64,000 nucleotides of DNA. Source: Apostichopus japonicus (Eukaryota; Echinodermata; Holothuroidea; Aspidochirotida; Stichopodidae). Location of the stretch: NCBI RefSeq assembly GCF_037975245.1, contig NC_092569.1, forward strand, positions 28,093,168-28,157,167, written 5' to 3'. Of the stretch, positions 13,380-25,332 are shown piece after piece (positions within the stretch are counted from its first letter, which is position 1; the number at the start of each line of letters is the position of its first letter). The notes under the pieces are model-generated. The model searched no databases, had not been told where the DNA came from, and saw only the letters and a program-made list of their open reading frames with translations. The translations under genes and the position numbers were made by a program.

Positions 13380-13985
13380 TGGAATTGCGACCTTCCTTAC
13401 TGGTTTCGAACCTCTGGACGTACAATCAGCGTCCCCCAACTCGAAGAGTTGGTCAAGGTCTTCTGTACAGTAACATCCCTACTAATGCTTCAAATAATAG
13501 TTTCTTGTCAAGGTATTTCGGTGTTGGCGAGGTGTCCGTCAAGGGTGTCCTCTCAACCCTTACCTTTTTATCACGTATACTGAAATATTAAACTCATTAA
13601 GACTGAATCCTCTCATCAATGAGATAGATATTTCTGATGGTGTCTCCTTTAATATCTCCCAGCGGATAACACGGTCGTCATCACAGACTTTATTTATATA
13701 TAAGTCTCTCTCAGAGGCATATCAAATATCAAATTTATTTTCGAGTGTGTCATGGCTTACTATTAATATCGATAAATCAAATGTGTTTCTTATTGGTCCT
13801 TTTGTTAAACTCTAAAGAGTTGTTAAGCTTTCAAAGTTGTTGACAATTGACAATTTATAATCATGGACGTTAAATATGAATCTAAGAGATTGACTTCTGT
13901 GAGCTTGCGGCATTGATAAGCCAATGATGGCTTCTTCGCGAGTTCCCGAGGATCTAAAATGCATACATACATACCCTGATTACAT
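13380..13985 (+). mobile_element. L1-type LINE reverse transcriptase remnant, copy 1
   Basis: Plus-strand pieces in shifting frames resemble the palm of an L1/Tx1-like reverse transcriptase: SSFLSRYFGVG, then a broken GVRQGCPLSPYLF-like motif, EILNSLRLNPLINEI, and VSGLTINIDKSNVFLIGPF. The catalytic FADD box is lost (reads QRITR here, CADN in copy 2). A catacatacatac tail follows near 13,965-13,977, a plausible LINE 3' end. Confidence 0.65.
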
Positions 13986-13989
13986 TATT

Positions 13990-15345
13990 TGACGACACAT
14001 TTTGACGATACAATGTCTTTTCGGCATCAAATCTGTTCACTTAAATCCAGGTGCTTTAAGAATCTAAGAAATATTTCTAAAATGCGGTCTATCTTACTAA
14101 GTCTGAGTTAAGCACTATTGTCCAATCCATGGTTATTTCGCATATTTATTATTGTAACTCAAACAAAATTTTGCTGCAAGAATGATATATGGTAGAAGTA
14201 GATATGATCATGTGACTGAGCTATTCCATGATCTTCATTGGCTTAAAATCAAGGAGAGGGTGTACTTTAAAATAATATTGATTGTGTTAAAGTCTGTCAG
14301 AGGACTGGGTACTAAATATATCCATGATATATTGGTAACCTCTGACCGTAGAAGATATACGTTATTGATAGAGCCTCGAGTTAAATCCTCGTATGGGTAT
14401 CGCCCAACTGTCATTTCGCCCAACCTTACCATTTCGCCCAACCAGCCTGGTCATTTCGCCCAACCAGCCTGGTCATTTCGCCCAACCAGCCTGGTCATTT
14501 TGCCCAACCAGCCTGGTCATTTCGCCCAACCAGCCTGGTCATTTCGCCCAACCTTGATTAAATATGATACTTCAAAAGGAAACGTTCGGGAATTATTAAC
14601 GTTACAGGATATGAACCGAATATTAAGGAAACTTGAGGATCGATCAGTGTGTTAGGGGTTAGGTTTGATAGTAAACATTCGAATATTAAGGAAAATTAAG
14701 GAAACTTGAAATCCTCCATTTGTATAACTTTAGTAAGGAAACGTTCGGGAATTTTTAGTCAGTATGATTGATCAGTGTTTAAGGGGTTAGGTTTGATAGG
14801 TTTTTATGAAGACCGATTCCCCTGTATTTTGTATAATAATATAACTTCCATTGTATGCGTAAACGCCTAAAGTAGTGTAATCTTCCCATTATACCCGAAC
14901 TAACTTCTCAGACTTCGATCGATATCGAGCGGACCACACTTTTTATTTACCTATTACGAAGTAACCTAACCCAAAATAAATCAAATTGAACTAGTGGAAT
15001 AGAAAAAGTAATATTATTCTGACTGAATATTAGTAAAAATAAGGTTGGGCGAAATGAACAACACGGTTGGGCGAAATGACCATGCTGGTTGGGCGAAATG
15101 ACTATGATGGTTGGGCGAAATGACCAGGCTGGTTAGTCGAAATGACCAGGCTGGTTGGGCGAAATGGCAGTTGGGCGAAATGGTTGTTGGGCGAAGTGAC
15201 TAGAAAGCGTTTGCGAAGGCTGGACCTAAATTGTGGAATAAGCTTCCTGACAGCCTTAAAGAAATCCAAAATGCTGTTACTTTTAAGAGGCAATTAAAAC
15301 ACTACTTATTTGTCAATGGTTCTGATTTCAGCCAGAATCTCGACC
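13990..15345 (+). mobile_element. CR1/Jockey-type LINE 3' tail, copy 1, split by insertion
   Basis: Frames match the C-terminal tail of CR1/Jockey-group ORF2: FAARMIYGRSRYDHVTEL, then LHWLKIKERVYFKIILIVLK, the RVKSSYGYR segment, and after the insertion LWNKLPDSLKEIQNAVTF. The tail is interrupted at 14,403-15,207 by a foldback-like element. An ATT microsatellite lies just downstream. 5'-truncated and non-functional. Confidence 0.75.
14403..15207. mobile_element. Foldback-like element with inverted tandem-repeat arms
   Basis: Absent from copy 2 (site ~58,675). Each end is a short array of a ~22-bp unit (catttcgcccaaccagcctg on the left, its complement on the right), so the arms are inverted arrays of tandem repeats, as in foldback elements. 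The ~490-bp centre holds two diverged direct repeats (aaggaaacgttcgggaatt at 14,576 and 14,734). No target duplication could be settled. No coding capacity. Confidence 0.75.
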
Positions 15346-15441
15346 AGGTTTAAGTTTTGTATCGTTACTTTCAGATTTATTTAGTTGTTTTCCAGCACAG
15401 CAGTGCACACAGTTTTCTGTAGTAGTTGTGCTTATAAGCCT

Positions 15442-15624
<183 letters not shown>

Positions 15625-16254
15625 TAATAATAATAATAAAAAGTAAGATTTAGCAACAGCTGACATGTACTTTACTACTCTATACTCGGTTTAATTTCAC
15701 GATTCATAGAAAATGTCATAAAAGTTTACACTGAATAAAAAATCGCACCATAAAACCATTTTATCGCAGAGTAGGCCTACGCTTGTGTAATACAATCACA
15801 GAGATATATCAATCGTATACATGCATGCAACAAAGCAAAGATAAATGAAAGAATAGGATGTTAAGAGAAGGTTGAAAAGAGGCAGAGTCGTCAGTGTGTA
15901 AAAGAGGCAGAGTCGTCAGTGTGTTTACTCATGAATCTTCTTAGCAATCAATTAACGATGTTTTATAGAGATTCATTATGATGCATGAGTGATTGCTAAA
16001 ACTTATTAAGAATATGATATCCGATCCCTCAACCGTCGACAATATAACCGTTTTATCATTAAAGATATAGATCAGGGTAAAGACAAAATCACACATGCAG
16101 ATATCACACTGAGGGTGAAATGAAAAGCTGTATTTTGAGCTGTATATGGTTAAGTTGATTTTGTTAGATTCTGACCAAGTCTCAGTTTAGTTGCACATAA
16201 TTTGTTACACCATAATATCTCACTAAGAAATCGGTATGGTTGTCACGTCACCAC

Positions 16255-16975
16255 TGAATCAATCACAGTACAAGCAACACAACATCGTTCAACCGATCAC
16301 ATCACAGTACAGTCGATCACATAACAGTACAATCGATCACATCACAGAACAAGCAACACAGCATCGTACAGCCGATCACATCACCGAACAGTCGACCACA
16401 ACACCATACAATCGATCACCTAACCGTACAATCGATCACATAACCGTACAATCGATCACATCACAGTACAGTCGATCACATCACAGTACAATCGATCACA
16501 ACAACATACAATCGATCACATCACAGTACAATCGACAACATCACAGTACAGTCGATCACATTACAATCGATCACATCACAGTACAAGCAACACAGCATCG
16601 TACAACCGATCACATCACCGAACAGTCGACCACAACACCATACAATCGATCACATAACCGTACAATCGATCACATAACCGTACAATCGATCACATCACAG
16701 TACAATCGATCACAACACCATAAAATCGATCACAACACCATACAATCGATCACATCACAGTACAATCGATCACAACACCATACAATCGATCACATAGTAC
16801 AGTCGATCACATCACAGTACAAACGATCACATCACCGTAGAATCGATCACATCACAGTACAATCGATCACATCACAGTATAGTCGATCACTTCACAGTAC
16901 AGTCGATCACATCACAGTACAGTCGATCGCATCACCGTAGAATCGATCACATCACCATACAATCGATCGCATTGC
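16255..16975 (+). repeat. 20-bp minisatellite, copy 1
   Basis: About 36 imperfect units of gatcacatcacagtacaatc. Because 20 is not a multiple of three the peptide pattern cycles through all frames; the 234-codon frame across it is not a gene. Confidence 0.95.
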
Positions 16976-17799
16976 CATGTGTGTGTGTGAAGGTCTGCAT
17001 TTCCATGTTAATCTGTAAATGAAATTGATTCCGCTTTAACTTTTCACTTTTTTGTATGAAAGCCTGTTCTGTTTTATGAGTGTATTTAAATATTATTATG
17101 ATAATTTTGTTTATGATAGGCCTATATAGTGGAGCATTAAACCCCGTTGAACCGCGTTTGATTAATATGACGTTTACTTACGGGGTTTTGTTAATCATGA
17201 GTTTGTAAGGCTTATTATATTTTCTATTTGAAAATTGGATTTCTTTTTAATATCGTCTACCATGTTCAAAACGTGATATCTGTGCTATTATCAGAAGCAA
17301 TTACCGCATCGCTGAGAATTAATATTCTCTTTATGATAACGAGAGCTTTTTCTTTCTGATTTTGAACAATGAGATGAGCCTATACAAAAACTGTAATATA
17401 ACATTATGAGACATGAAAGACCACTGTTGTATATGTTCATGGATTTACAACTATATGATATAGTATAAAGGAAGTAATATCCAAAGATTAATCACTAATT
17501 CGTATATGGACGTTGCGTCCATTTTGGTTCACGAGTTGGTACAAAAATCCAATGTTTTGTAGATATTTATTCCAGTTATTGGATGACTTTCATGGTAACC
17601 AACGAAAAACCCATTGTGACATTAACCAGTAGAGTTTGAGAAAGGAGCTTTCACAAATATTTTCTTGTAGAGTTGTAATGCTGTCAGAGCTCAGTCGTTG
17701 CATAGTAACTGTTCAAATAATATGTTTAAAAAAATCGTGCAAAAGTGCTCCTTTTCATAAATTTTAGCGCAATTTTCTAAATGACATAGCAATATCCCC

Positions 17800-18094
17800 C
17801 AGTGGCGTACTAAGCGGATGGGGATGGGGGTCCACCCGGATACCAGTCAGGGAGGTGCCATGCTACAGCCCCCATGCCCCCAAATTCGTTATTATTTTTG
17901 TAAATCATTGTGTAATCAGTTCAAGGCTTTGCCAAAGATAGCATCATTTTGCATTTAAGTCACCTTACATTAAACAAAGTTTTCTCAAAGTAGAGGGCGA
18001 AGTCTTAGACACCTCCCCCAGGACGGCATTCCCGGCACGGGGTGACAATAGGAAGAATTCGCCACGGGTGCCAGCTATTCTAGATACGCCACTG
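17800..18094. mobile_element. hAT-like MITE, 295 bp, copy 1
   Basis: Ends CAGTGGCGTACTAAG and TAGATACGCCACTG form an imperfect TIR of ~13 bp. The 8-bp duplication is not recognisable. Contains a variant of the gcaccattttgcatcta box. Confidence 0.72.
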
Positions 18095-18824
18095 GATTTA
18101 CCATATTGTTATAGATATAGTTTCTTTTCTTGTTCCTTTATACTCTTGTTGGCTGTAACTTGGAGTATTCCTATTCATTGGAGTCAAAAGGTTACCGACC
18201 TACAACAGGCTCATTTTTTCCGTTGACACAATGGATGTAAACGTAATCATGCAAGGTATAACGGCCATGGCACCATTTCTTTTCTATTTACCCGTTGTAA
18301 TACATCTGGTATCAATGGAGGCGTTAGCGTTGGTCAAGACGATAATGAAATGAGGACCAGAAAGGGGGAGGGGGTGACTGACCAGTCGTCCAATCGGAGA
18401 TGGGTACAGAGCAATGGGGGGGGGGGGGTGGGGGGAGGTTATTAGCCGCCAAATCAAATCCGATATTCAGCAAGTGTAGTACAATATTTGTTCCATAGTT
18501 CTATCTATGCGTGTTGTTATCACTAAGAGAGTAAACGAAAGAAATAAAACGTCTACAAGCTTTTAATGCATAAAAGAATATATATTTTTTAGCTTCACTC
18601 ACATCCAAGCAGGTTTGGTTATTATTTAATGATGAATTTAGTCTTAATACGTCATATTGACTGTCCAAGAAATAGGAATTAGTTGAGTGTCGGTAATGTC
18701 TCTGTATATAGTCTGGTTTGCGAGATATTAATCTTTAAAGTATGCTCAAGTCCTGGAATGCTCCTTTAAGGATAATTCGATGATGACGTCAGTTCCTCAG
18801 TGTAGGCCTAAATCCATTGTTTAA

Positions 18825-19165
18825 CAAGAGCACAACGGACACTATGGCTCCTTGCTTAAGTGGAATATTAAAGTGTTGTAATACATGTACCAGCTATTAA
18901 CCAACAACTGTATTCCATGTTTGGTTGCAATCCGATTTAAGGTTGTGGAGTTATTGGAATTTTAATATTTTGGCCTCTCTCCAAACGAGAGCTCAAAGGG
19001 CACAATGGTTCCTTGCTTAGTGGAATATTAAAGCGTTGTATGTCCTCACCCAATATCATAATATTTATGCCCACGTGTACCATATATTAACCAAACACTG
19101 TATTCCATATTTGGATACAATTTGGTTTAAGTTTTTGACGTTATTGGAATTTGAAAATTTTGTCC
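18825..19165 (+). repeat. ~200-bp diverged direct repeat pair, copy 1
   Basis: Two monomers share gagc(a/t)caa, cacaatggttccttgctta, gtggaatattaaag, tgttgta, ccatgtttgg and ggagttattggaatttt in order. The pair is conserved in copy 2 at 61,733-62,060. Confidence 0.7.
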
Positions 19166-20277
19166 CCTCCCAAATACTTTGGCCCAATAAAATTTGCGTC
19201 TAAATGGCCCCAAAAATATTTGGCCCAAATAATGTGGCTAAAAGATATAATTTCCCCCTCCCCCAATATTGAATCCCAAAAACTGTGGACCCCAAAATAT
19301 TGGGCCCCACAAATTCGTGCCGGAATGCATGGAGGTGTAAATAAAACATTTGGGCCCACTCAGCCCAAATATGGGCTCAGGAGTTTTTGGGGCCCAGATG
19401 GCCTGCATGTACCAGCTATTAACCAACAAAGGCTTCAAGTTATTACAATGTAACTTTTTTTACGTTTGACCCCATAACCTCATTAATATTCATAAGGTCA
19501 GTGCTAAAAACGATAGGGCACACCTCACTATAATACATCCACATAAATCCAACACTCCGTTGTTGAGTTATCGTGAATCAAAGCAAGTGTCTCAGACGTA
19601 CATACACACACGCTAACCCGACTGCATAGGTTCCTTTGCTTCCAGCAAGAAACCAAACTGGCAATAACTCAACCAAAATATTGTTCATGTAAACTTATTA
19701 TAAACAGCAGAGCACCATTGGTCGACATTCAACACTATTTGTCACTGATAAACTGTTAATGTTAATGTAAACAAATATTTCAGGCTATAGGTCTTGTTTT
19801 CCTATTGAGTTTTGTGTTGCATCTGAGAAACTGAACCAATGATAGTGTGTTAAACTAAGTAGTCCAGCCGCTTTAATTGATAAGCCTCGGATGTACTGAG
19901 GGTTGTTTCTCAAATATTAAAAGTTGTAACGAAGTACATCCTGGGGTGATAACAGAGTTGTTTAGCGGTCTATATACCAAAATTAATGTGGTGCTCTCAG
20001 CCAACCTTCAAGTTCTTTTCTGGTGTTCACGCTCATTGAATAATATAGTCTCTTCATAATGATCTCGTTAATGACTGTAATAATGATAGTTGGAAATTTA
20101 GAATGCGATCTGGTATACCAGTGGGCCTTATACATTTACGTTAAAGTTGTATTCAGAACTTGGGATTAATCTTGACACTTTGTCCTGGGAGAGGATGCGG
20201 TGGGGGGGGGGTGTAGGGTATGGGCAGTTGCGTAACTAGGTCAGTGCAGCTGGTGTGGACTCATTTTGCCAGGGCCA

Positions 20278-20677
20278 CAGTGGCGTCGCCAAGGGGGGGG
20301 GGGGGCAGGGGGGCACGTGCCCCCCGGAAAACCTAGTGCCCCCCCGAGTGCCCCCCATCTGAGATTTGGGTTGGTAAAAAAATACATATATATTTTGTTA
20401 TATTCAACTCCCATCATCTGAGTTGGTTTTTCATAAGGACAAAGAAGCACAGTAATTCGTATTTTCGGATAATGGGAGAAAACGAGAAGGACAAGAAAGG
20501 AGTCGGGGGTCATGCACACATTAATTCAACAAATGTAGGTTCTATTGATAGGGTTAGGCATAATATCGACAGCATGTGGTTCATATCCTCTGCAAAATTC
20601 TGCGCGTTGTTAAAATCATTACCTCAAAAATAGCAATTTCTGGAGATATCTTCAGATCGAATTTAGCATCAAATGTG
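20278..20677. mobile_element. hAT-type MITE, copy 1, truncated at duplication edge
   Basis: Starts CAGTGGCGTCGCCAAG after the octamer cagggcca. Homology with the full element in copy 2 (63,182-63,752) stops abruptly at 20,677, where unrelated sequence begins. Its right TIR is absent. Confidence 0.85.
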
Positions 20678-23131
20678 TGTATTTTGGATTTAAATTCGAG
20701 CAGGAGTCCTCTTCTGAAAATTACAATAAAAAAATCACAATTTGTTCTGTTCAAGAGTTTACGGTTGTAACAGTGATTGTATTGTACACGACACCAGTTG
20801 TTTTACAATGATTAAAATCGTTTGAAAGTTGTCCTTGTTTATTTATAAATGTGTCGAAACTACACAGTCGCCATAAGGGAGTTTTTACGTGTAGATGATG
20901 TCTCGAGGCTGCGTGTTAATTGGTATATGCCCTCGTCTGTTCGCATTTTTGTTCCTTCAAGCCCAAGCAGGCTCGAGTATTTATTACGTGTAGATTGCGT
21001 CCATAAGGGACGAATTAGACGCTGATTTCGGGGATAATTTTTAAATATGTATAATGATTTGTAAATAAATACACTAGGGAAACCATACAGGTAGGCTATC
21101 ATTTCTTGTAGCTACTGTCTGATTCAAATTTGCTGCATGACAATCTCGATCTTGGAAATCGTAGGCCATGCCGCGGCAAGATGACGTCACGGATACAACC
21201 GCACCGTAGCCTATATCTTATCTTAGAAAGGGAAATTCCCAATATGCTGATTTAAGTTAGATTTCGGTCTAGATTGCACCACGCTCTCTGGTGCAATCTA
21301 AGATGTATATGGAACATTTCGTGGTGATTTTATCGACTGAGATTTTGGGGGAAATCTGCGTTCATAGACACATTTTTGGTCCGCCTTGTCTGTCATACTG
21401 GGAACATGAAAAAAATGTGTTGCAAAGCTAGAATACATTAAGAGATTGAAAGGACAATAAGACCAAATGACCAATTAACATAAACATGTATATTTCCACC
21501 CGTGGCGTAACTCCTGTGGACGAATGGTATCCAAGTTCCCGAGAACTTGGAAAGGCTAGAGCTGGAATTAACTGAGCCTGGCCTTCTTGTCAGCAAACAT
21601 ATCGATTAGATTTCGCTATAATATGTACCAGCGTAACCTATCAAGTTCCAGTGTGTACCTCAGGCTCTTGAATCAGTCGTGCGGAAAGAAGGATACGAGA
21701 TTTGCATTTGCAGGGGCATATGATTTATGACGAACGTATTCACGCACAGAAAAATATGTCCATTGTCTCGTTTATAGTTTCTTTTCCAACGAAAACGTGC
21801 CGTTTAAAAAATAGGGTACCCCTCTTCTAAGTTCTGTACATCAGTGCAGCGGGGGCCCCCTTTGGTCGGGGCCCCTGGGTTTGCCCCGTCCGAGCCCATA
21901 TGCGTTACGCCGCTGGCTATAAAAATGTTCTACCTAACATCATTCTGTATTTATGTGCTGCAGGTTCCTAACAGGGGCTTTACATTTCTTGGTGACGATA
22001 TAGGCTATATCTACTTGGTTATTCTTCATGTTGGCCCGATAGACATTGTATAATACGAGAATCCTAGTCGGTTGGTTAAATATGTCTCTTTGTACATACG
22101 AGAAAACGTTTCACATTGGCGCCATTTATAACGATCTTCACTTATTTCTAATTTGAACGAGAGACACAACTCATCCTCCAGACATTTCCTTAAACAGTCT
22201 ATGGATCTTTGTACTTTAGTCTCTATAAGATGAGATCATCGGCGTCCCATAAATCTACGAGAGCAAAGTCCTCAGATACTGCGTTGAAGAGGGCGCTTCG
22301 CCTATTGAATAGGTCATACGTATCTGTGATTATAAAAGGGAAGATTAATGAAGTAATAAGAAGAAGAATGATAATAATTAACAGACATTGTATAGCGCAA
22401 CTTACAATAAAGTCTCGCCGCAAAGAAGCTTATATTGAAGATTATTTACAATTTTTTCCATCCAAATATCATTTTTTTGTTTGCCGCCGACATTTGCAGG
22501 TTTAGCAGTTAGTTATACGCAGAGTAGATAATCACCAATGATGTTGAACAGTATACATGACCATATATTATGTACTTTTCTTGCACACTTAAAAAAATAT
22601 ATATCAATATAGGTATTATTTCGTACAAGAAAATTGTTGTTAATCTTAAGTTTTGTTTGTGTTTCAACTAAATTTTAATGCTGTTTTCAGAGAATTCCCT
22701 AACGTCAGAGATCTCATTTTTTAACCCTACAGTAGGTACTGTAAGTAGTGTCATATCTTCACACCAGAATAACATGATGAATTATGCCAAAGTTTATTAT
22801 CGCTAGTCGGGTATGCATGACCCTAAGGAAGTAATGAGCTCCATAATAAAATTATTTTCAGTATCACAAATTTAAGTTGTACAGGGCTAAATATAGGGCT
22901 ATGTATATCTGGGATCTTCCCGCCCTCCATTTGCCTTGTATGGCCTTATTTTATCAAATCCTTTCATATCAAAGTGATTTAATTGAATGTCAAATTCTAT
23001 TTAAATTCTGATATTCTCATAATTCATTGTTAATTTTGACCTGGTATCGGTATTTCACGATGTGCATATCATTTAACAGCATTCTCTGAATGTGTCTGAG
23101 TAATTATTGGCTCCTTTCCTTTCTTTTTTAG
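20678..23131. other. Non-coding stretch between duplication edge and NDUFS5
   Basis: No convincing gene. It holds the possible MITE at 21,499 and a perfect TGACGTCA (CRE-like) palindrome at 21,182-21,189 in a locally CG-rich patch, a conceivable NDUFS5 promoter because exon 1 has an upstream UTR intron; this is speculation. Frames up to 98 codons on either strand show no recognisable domain. Confidence 0.4.
21499..21914. mobile_element. Possible hAT-like MITE
   Basis: Starts near cgtggcgtaactcctg and ends gcgttacgccgctg, giving an imperfect TIR (GGCGTAAC). No clear 8-bp duplication. Contains a ggggcccc-rich right end. Between the duplication edge and NDUFS5. Confidence 0.4.
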
Positions 23132-23264
23132 ATTGATCTTTCAACATGGTGCGAGAGTGGCTTCCTGAACTGTGGTTTGAGAAACCATTCCTTTACTCTG
23201 TGAAACCAATAAAACCTGGCTTACCAGTTCCCAAATGTGCAAACTTTGAAAAAGATTACTACAA
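23132..23264 (+). CDS. NDUFS5: NDUFS5-like exon 1
   Basis: Begins after acceptor ttcttttttag, has 14 bases of 5' UTR, ATG at 23,146 and 39 codons plus two bases. It starts MVREWLPELWFEKPF and ends CANFEKDYY before donor gtaagt. This start is chosen because it is the only ATG after a strong acceptor and gives the expected family length. Confidence 0.8.
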
Positions 23265-23439
23265 GTAAGTTTACTGTACATAGCATTGAATGGAGTAGCT
23301 TTTTGCAGTGATTTTGATAAATTTGTGACTGTATCGATATGAAAGAATCCTAACATTGCAGCTCATTAGCTTTGCTAGACAAATTCATAAATTCTGCAAG
23401 CCATGCAAAGAACTTAATATTTGACAGTTTTTGCAAACT

Positions 23440-24475
23440 TGTGTTAATCATGTTGTGTGTGAGTGAGGGACAGGGGGGGGGGGAGATAGTTTTGTATCAG
23501 TCATGATGGGTAGTTGTGTATACTTCTGTTAATCATGTTGTGTGTGAGGGTGGGGGTGTACGATGGGGGAGATTGTTTTGTATTAATAATGATGGGTAGT
23601 TGTGCAGACTTGTGTTAATCATGTTGTTGGGGAGGGGCAGGGAGGGGGATATTGTTTTGTATTAATAATGGTGGGTAGTTGTGCAGACTTGTGTTAATCA
23701 TGTTGTGTGAAATGGGCAGGGTCATGGGAGGGGGGGGGTAGGTTGGATGGGGAGTAGGAGAGAGATAGGTTTGTAATAATGATAGGTAGTTATGCAGACT
23801 TGTGTTAATCATGTTGTGTGTGAGGGGCGGTGGGTATGAGGGGGAGAGAGATTGTTTTGTATTAATAATGATGGGTAGTTGTGCAGACTTATGTTAATCA
23901 TGTTGTTGGGGAGGGGCAGGGAGGGGGATATTGTTTTGTATTAATAATGGTGGGTAGTTGTGCAGACTTGTGTTAATCATGTTGTGTGAAATGGGCAGGG
24001 TCATGGGAGGGGGGGGGTAGGTTGGATGGGGAGTAGGAGAGAGATAGGTTTGTAATAATGATAGGTAGTTATGCAGACTTGTGTTAATCATGTTGTGTGT
24101 GAGGGGCGGTGGGTATGAGGGGGAGAGAGATTGTTTTGTATTAATAATGATGGGTAGTTGTGCAGACTTGTGTTAATCATGTTGTGGGGGGGGGCAGGGA
24201 GGGGGAGATTGTTTTGTATTAATAATGGTGGGTAGTTGTGCAGACTTATGTTAATCATGTTGTGGGGGGAAGGGAGGGGGATATTGTTTTGTATTAATAA
24301 TGGTGGGTAGTTGTGCAGACTTGTGTTAATCATGTTGTGTGTGAGGGTGGGGGTGTATGAGGGGGAGGGAGATAGTTTTGTATTAATAATGATGGGTAGT
24401 TGTGTTGTGTTAATCATGTTGTGGGGTGGGTGGGCAATGGGCAAGAGACAGGTAGGTTTGTATCCATAATGATGG
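23440..24475 (+). repeat. ~90-bp G-rich minisatellite in NDUFS5 intron 1
   Basis: About eleven units of a 75-100 bp repeat built on gtagttgtgcagacttgtg, ttaatcatgttgtg, a G-rich stretch and ttgttttgtattaataatg. A 279-bp higher-order block (three units) is duplicated identically (23,615-23,893 and 23,894-24,172). Reverse-strand frames here (NMINTSLHNY repeats) are by-products of the repeat. Confidence 0.92.
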
Positions 24476-24578
24476 ATAGTTTTACAGTAGCCTAGTTAAC
24501 TGTCATGCCTAGAAATGTCATTTAAATTCAGTAACATCTCATTCTCATCTCTCTCACATCATGATCAATTCTTTTCAG

Positions 24579-24668
24579 GTGTGCTGAGGGGTAGGTTATT
24601 GAAGAGCGCAGAAAGAATGCCGACTTCAGATTGAAGACTTGATGGAGTGTTCTAGTGGAGCAAAAACT
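24579..24668 (+). CDS. NDUFS5: NDUFS5-like exon 2, with frameshift and stop
   Basis: Acceptor cttttcag, donor gtaagt. The first codons give KCAEG and then TAG in the entry frame; the +1 frame gives GY, a TGA, then RAQKECRLQIEDLMEC and SSGAKT, matching the family exactly. Both lesions fall within about 12 bases. Confidence 0.8.
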
Positions 24669-25332
24669 GTAAGTTGCTCCATTTACTATAAGTGGCAGTA
24701 AAAGGCCCTCTGCCTTGTAATTAACAAAATCTATCGTTAGAGTATTTCAATTAGATGCACAAGTAGTGTCCGATTACAGAATAAGATTCCCGGTAGCATT
24801 TTGAAGTGCACTGCAAATTTTCATTGGTCGTCCGAGAAGACCAAATTTTTCAGCTTTGGAGTTCGTCCGACACTCCGACAGATAACTAGTTGTTCACATG
24901 AAATTTAGATCTATTGTATTTTGAAGGGAAGTTGTACTGGCTCAAAGCCGGTATTCTTGTCACCAAACCTAGAAAGTCTCTCTCCTACATTATACATTAC
25001 ATATTGATCATGCCCTATTTTGGTACATATGTTTGGAAACCAAACTTTCTGTTTTAGACAACCAAAAAGGTAAGATCACAGGCAGAGCCTAGTTCAATTG
25101 GATGACTTGTTGACTAGTTGATTTTACCAATGATTTGTTGGACTTTCTCCTTCCCAATTTGATAATAATTGATGGGTGATAAGGTGTATGATCACATTCA
25201 GAGATGGACATGTCTGCATATGTAAACAATGATTATGAAACCCATCGGATTTGAGAGAGAGTTCAGATAAGCCCAAATCTCAGCGCTTGAAAAAAGGGAA
25301 GATAAAAAAATGCCCTGGAAGTTGGAGGGGAA

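Noticed and set aside
13047-13583. 178-codon plus frame
   Set aside because: It fuses a TA repeat with an out-of-frame part of the LINE remnant; the true LINE similarity is in other frames.
14403-15207. Short repeat arrays as a CRISPR-like array
   Set aside because: Units are contiguous without unique spacers, the arrays are inverted, and the context is eukaryotic.
16236-16940. 234-codon plus frame, the longest in the window
   Set aside because: It is the 20-bp minisatellite read through; the peptide cycles ITSQYNRS/HHSTIDH because the repeat lacks stops.
19141-19453. Frames rich in GP/WG on both strands
   Set aside because: They arise from a ggccca-rich low-complexity tract; no domain and frames differ between copies.
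21182-21189. TGACGTCA as a definite NDUFS5 promoter element
   Set aside because: The octamer also occurs at other non-promoter positions in the window and no 5' UTR exon is proven, so it is mentioned only as a possibility.
23615-24444. Repeated minus frames with NMINTSLHNY
   Set aside because: They come from the intronic minisatellite; repeat structure and absence of family similarity argue against coding.
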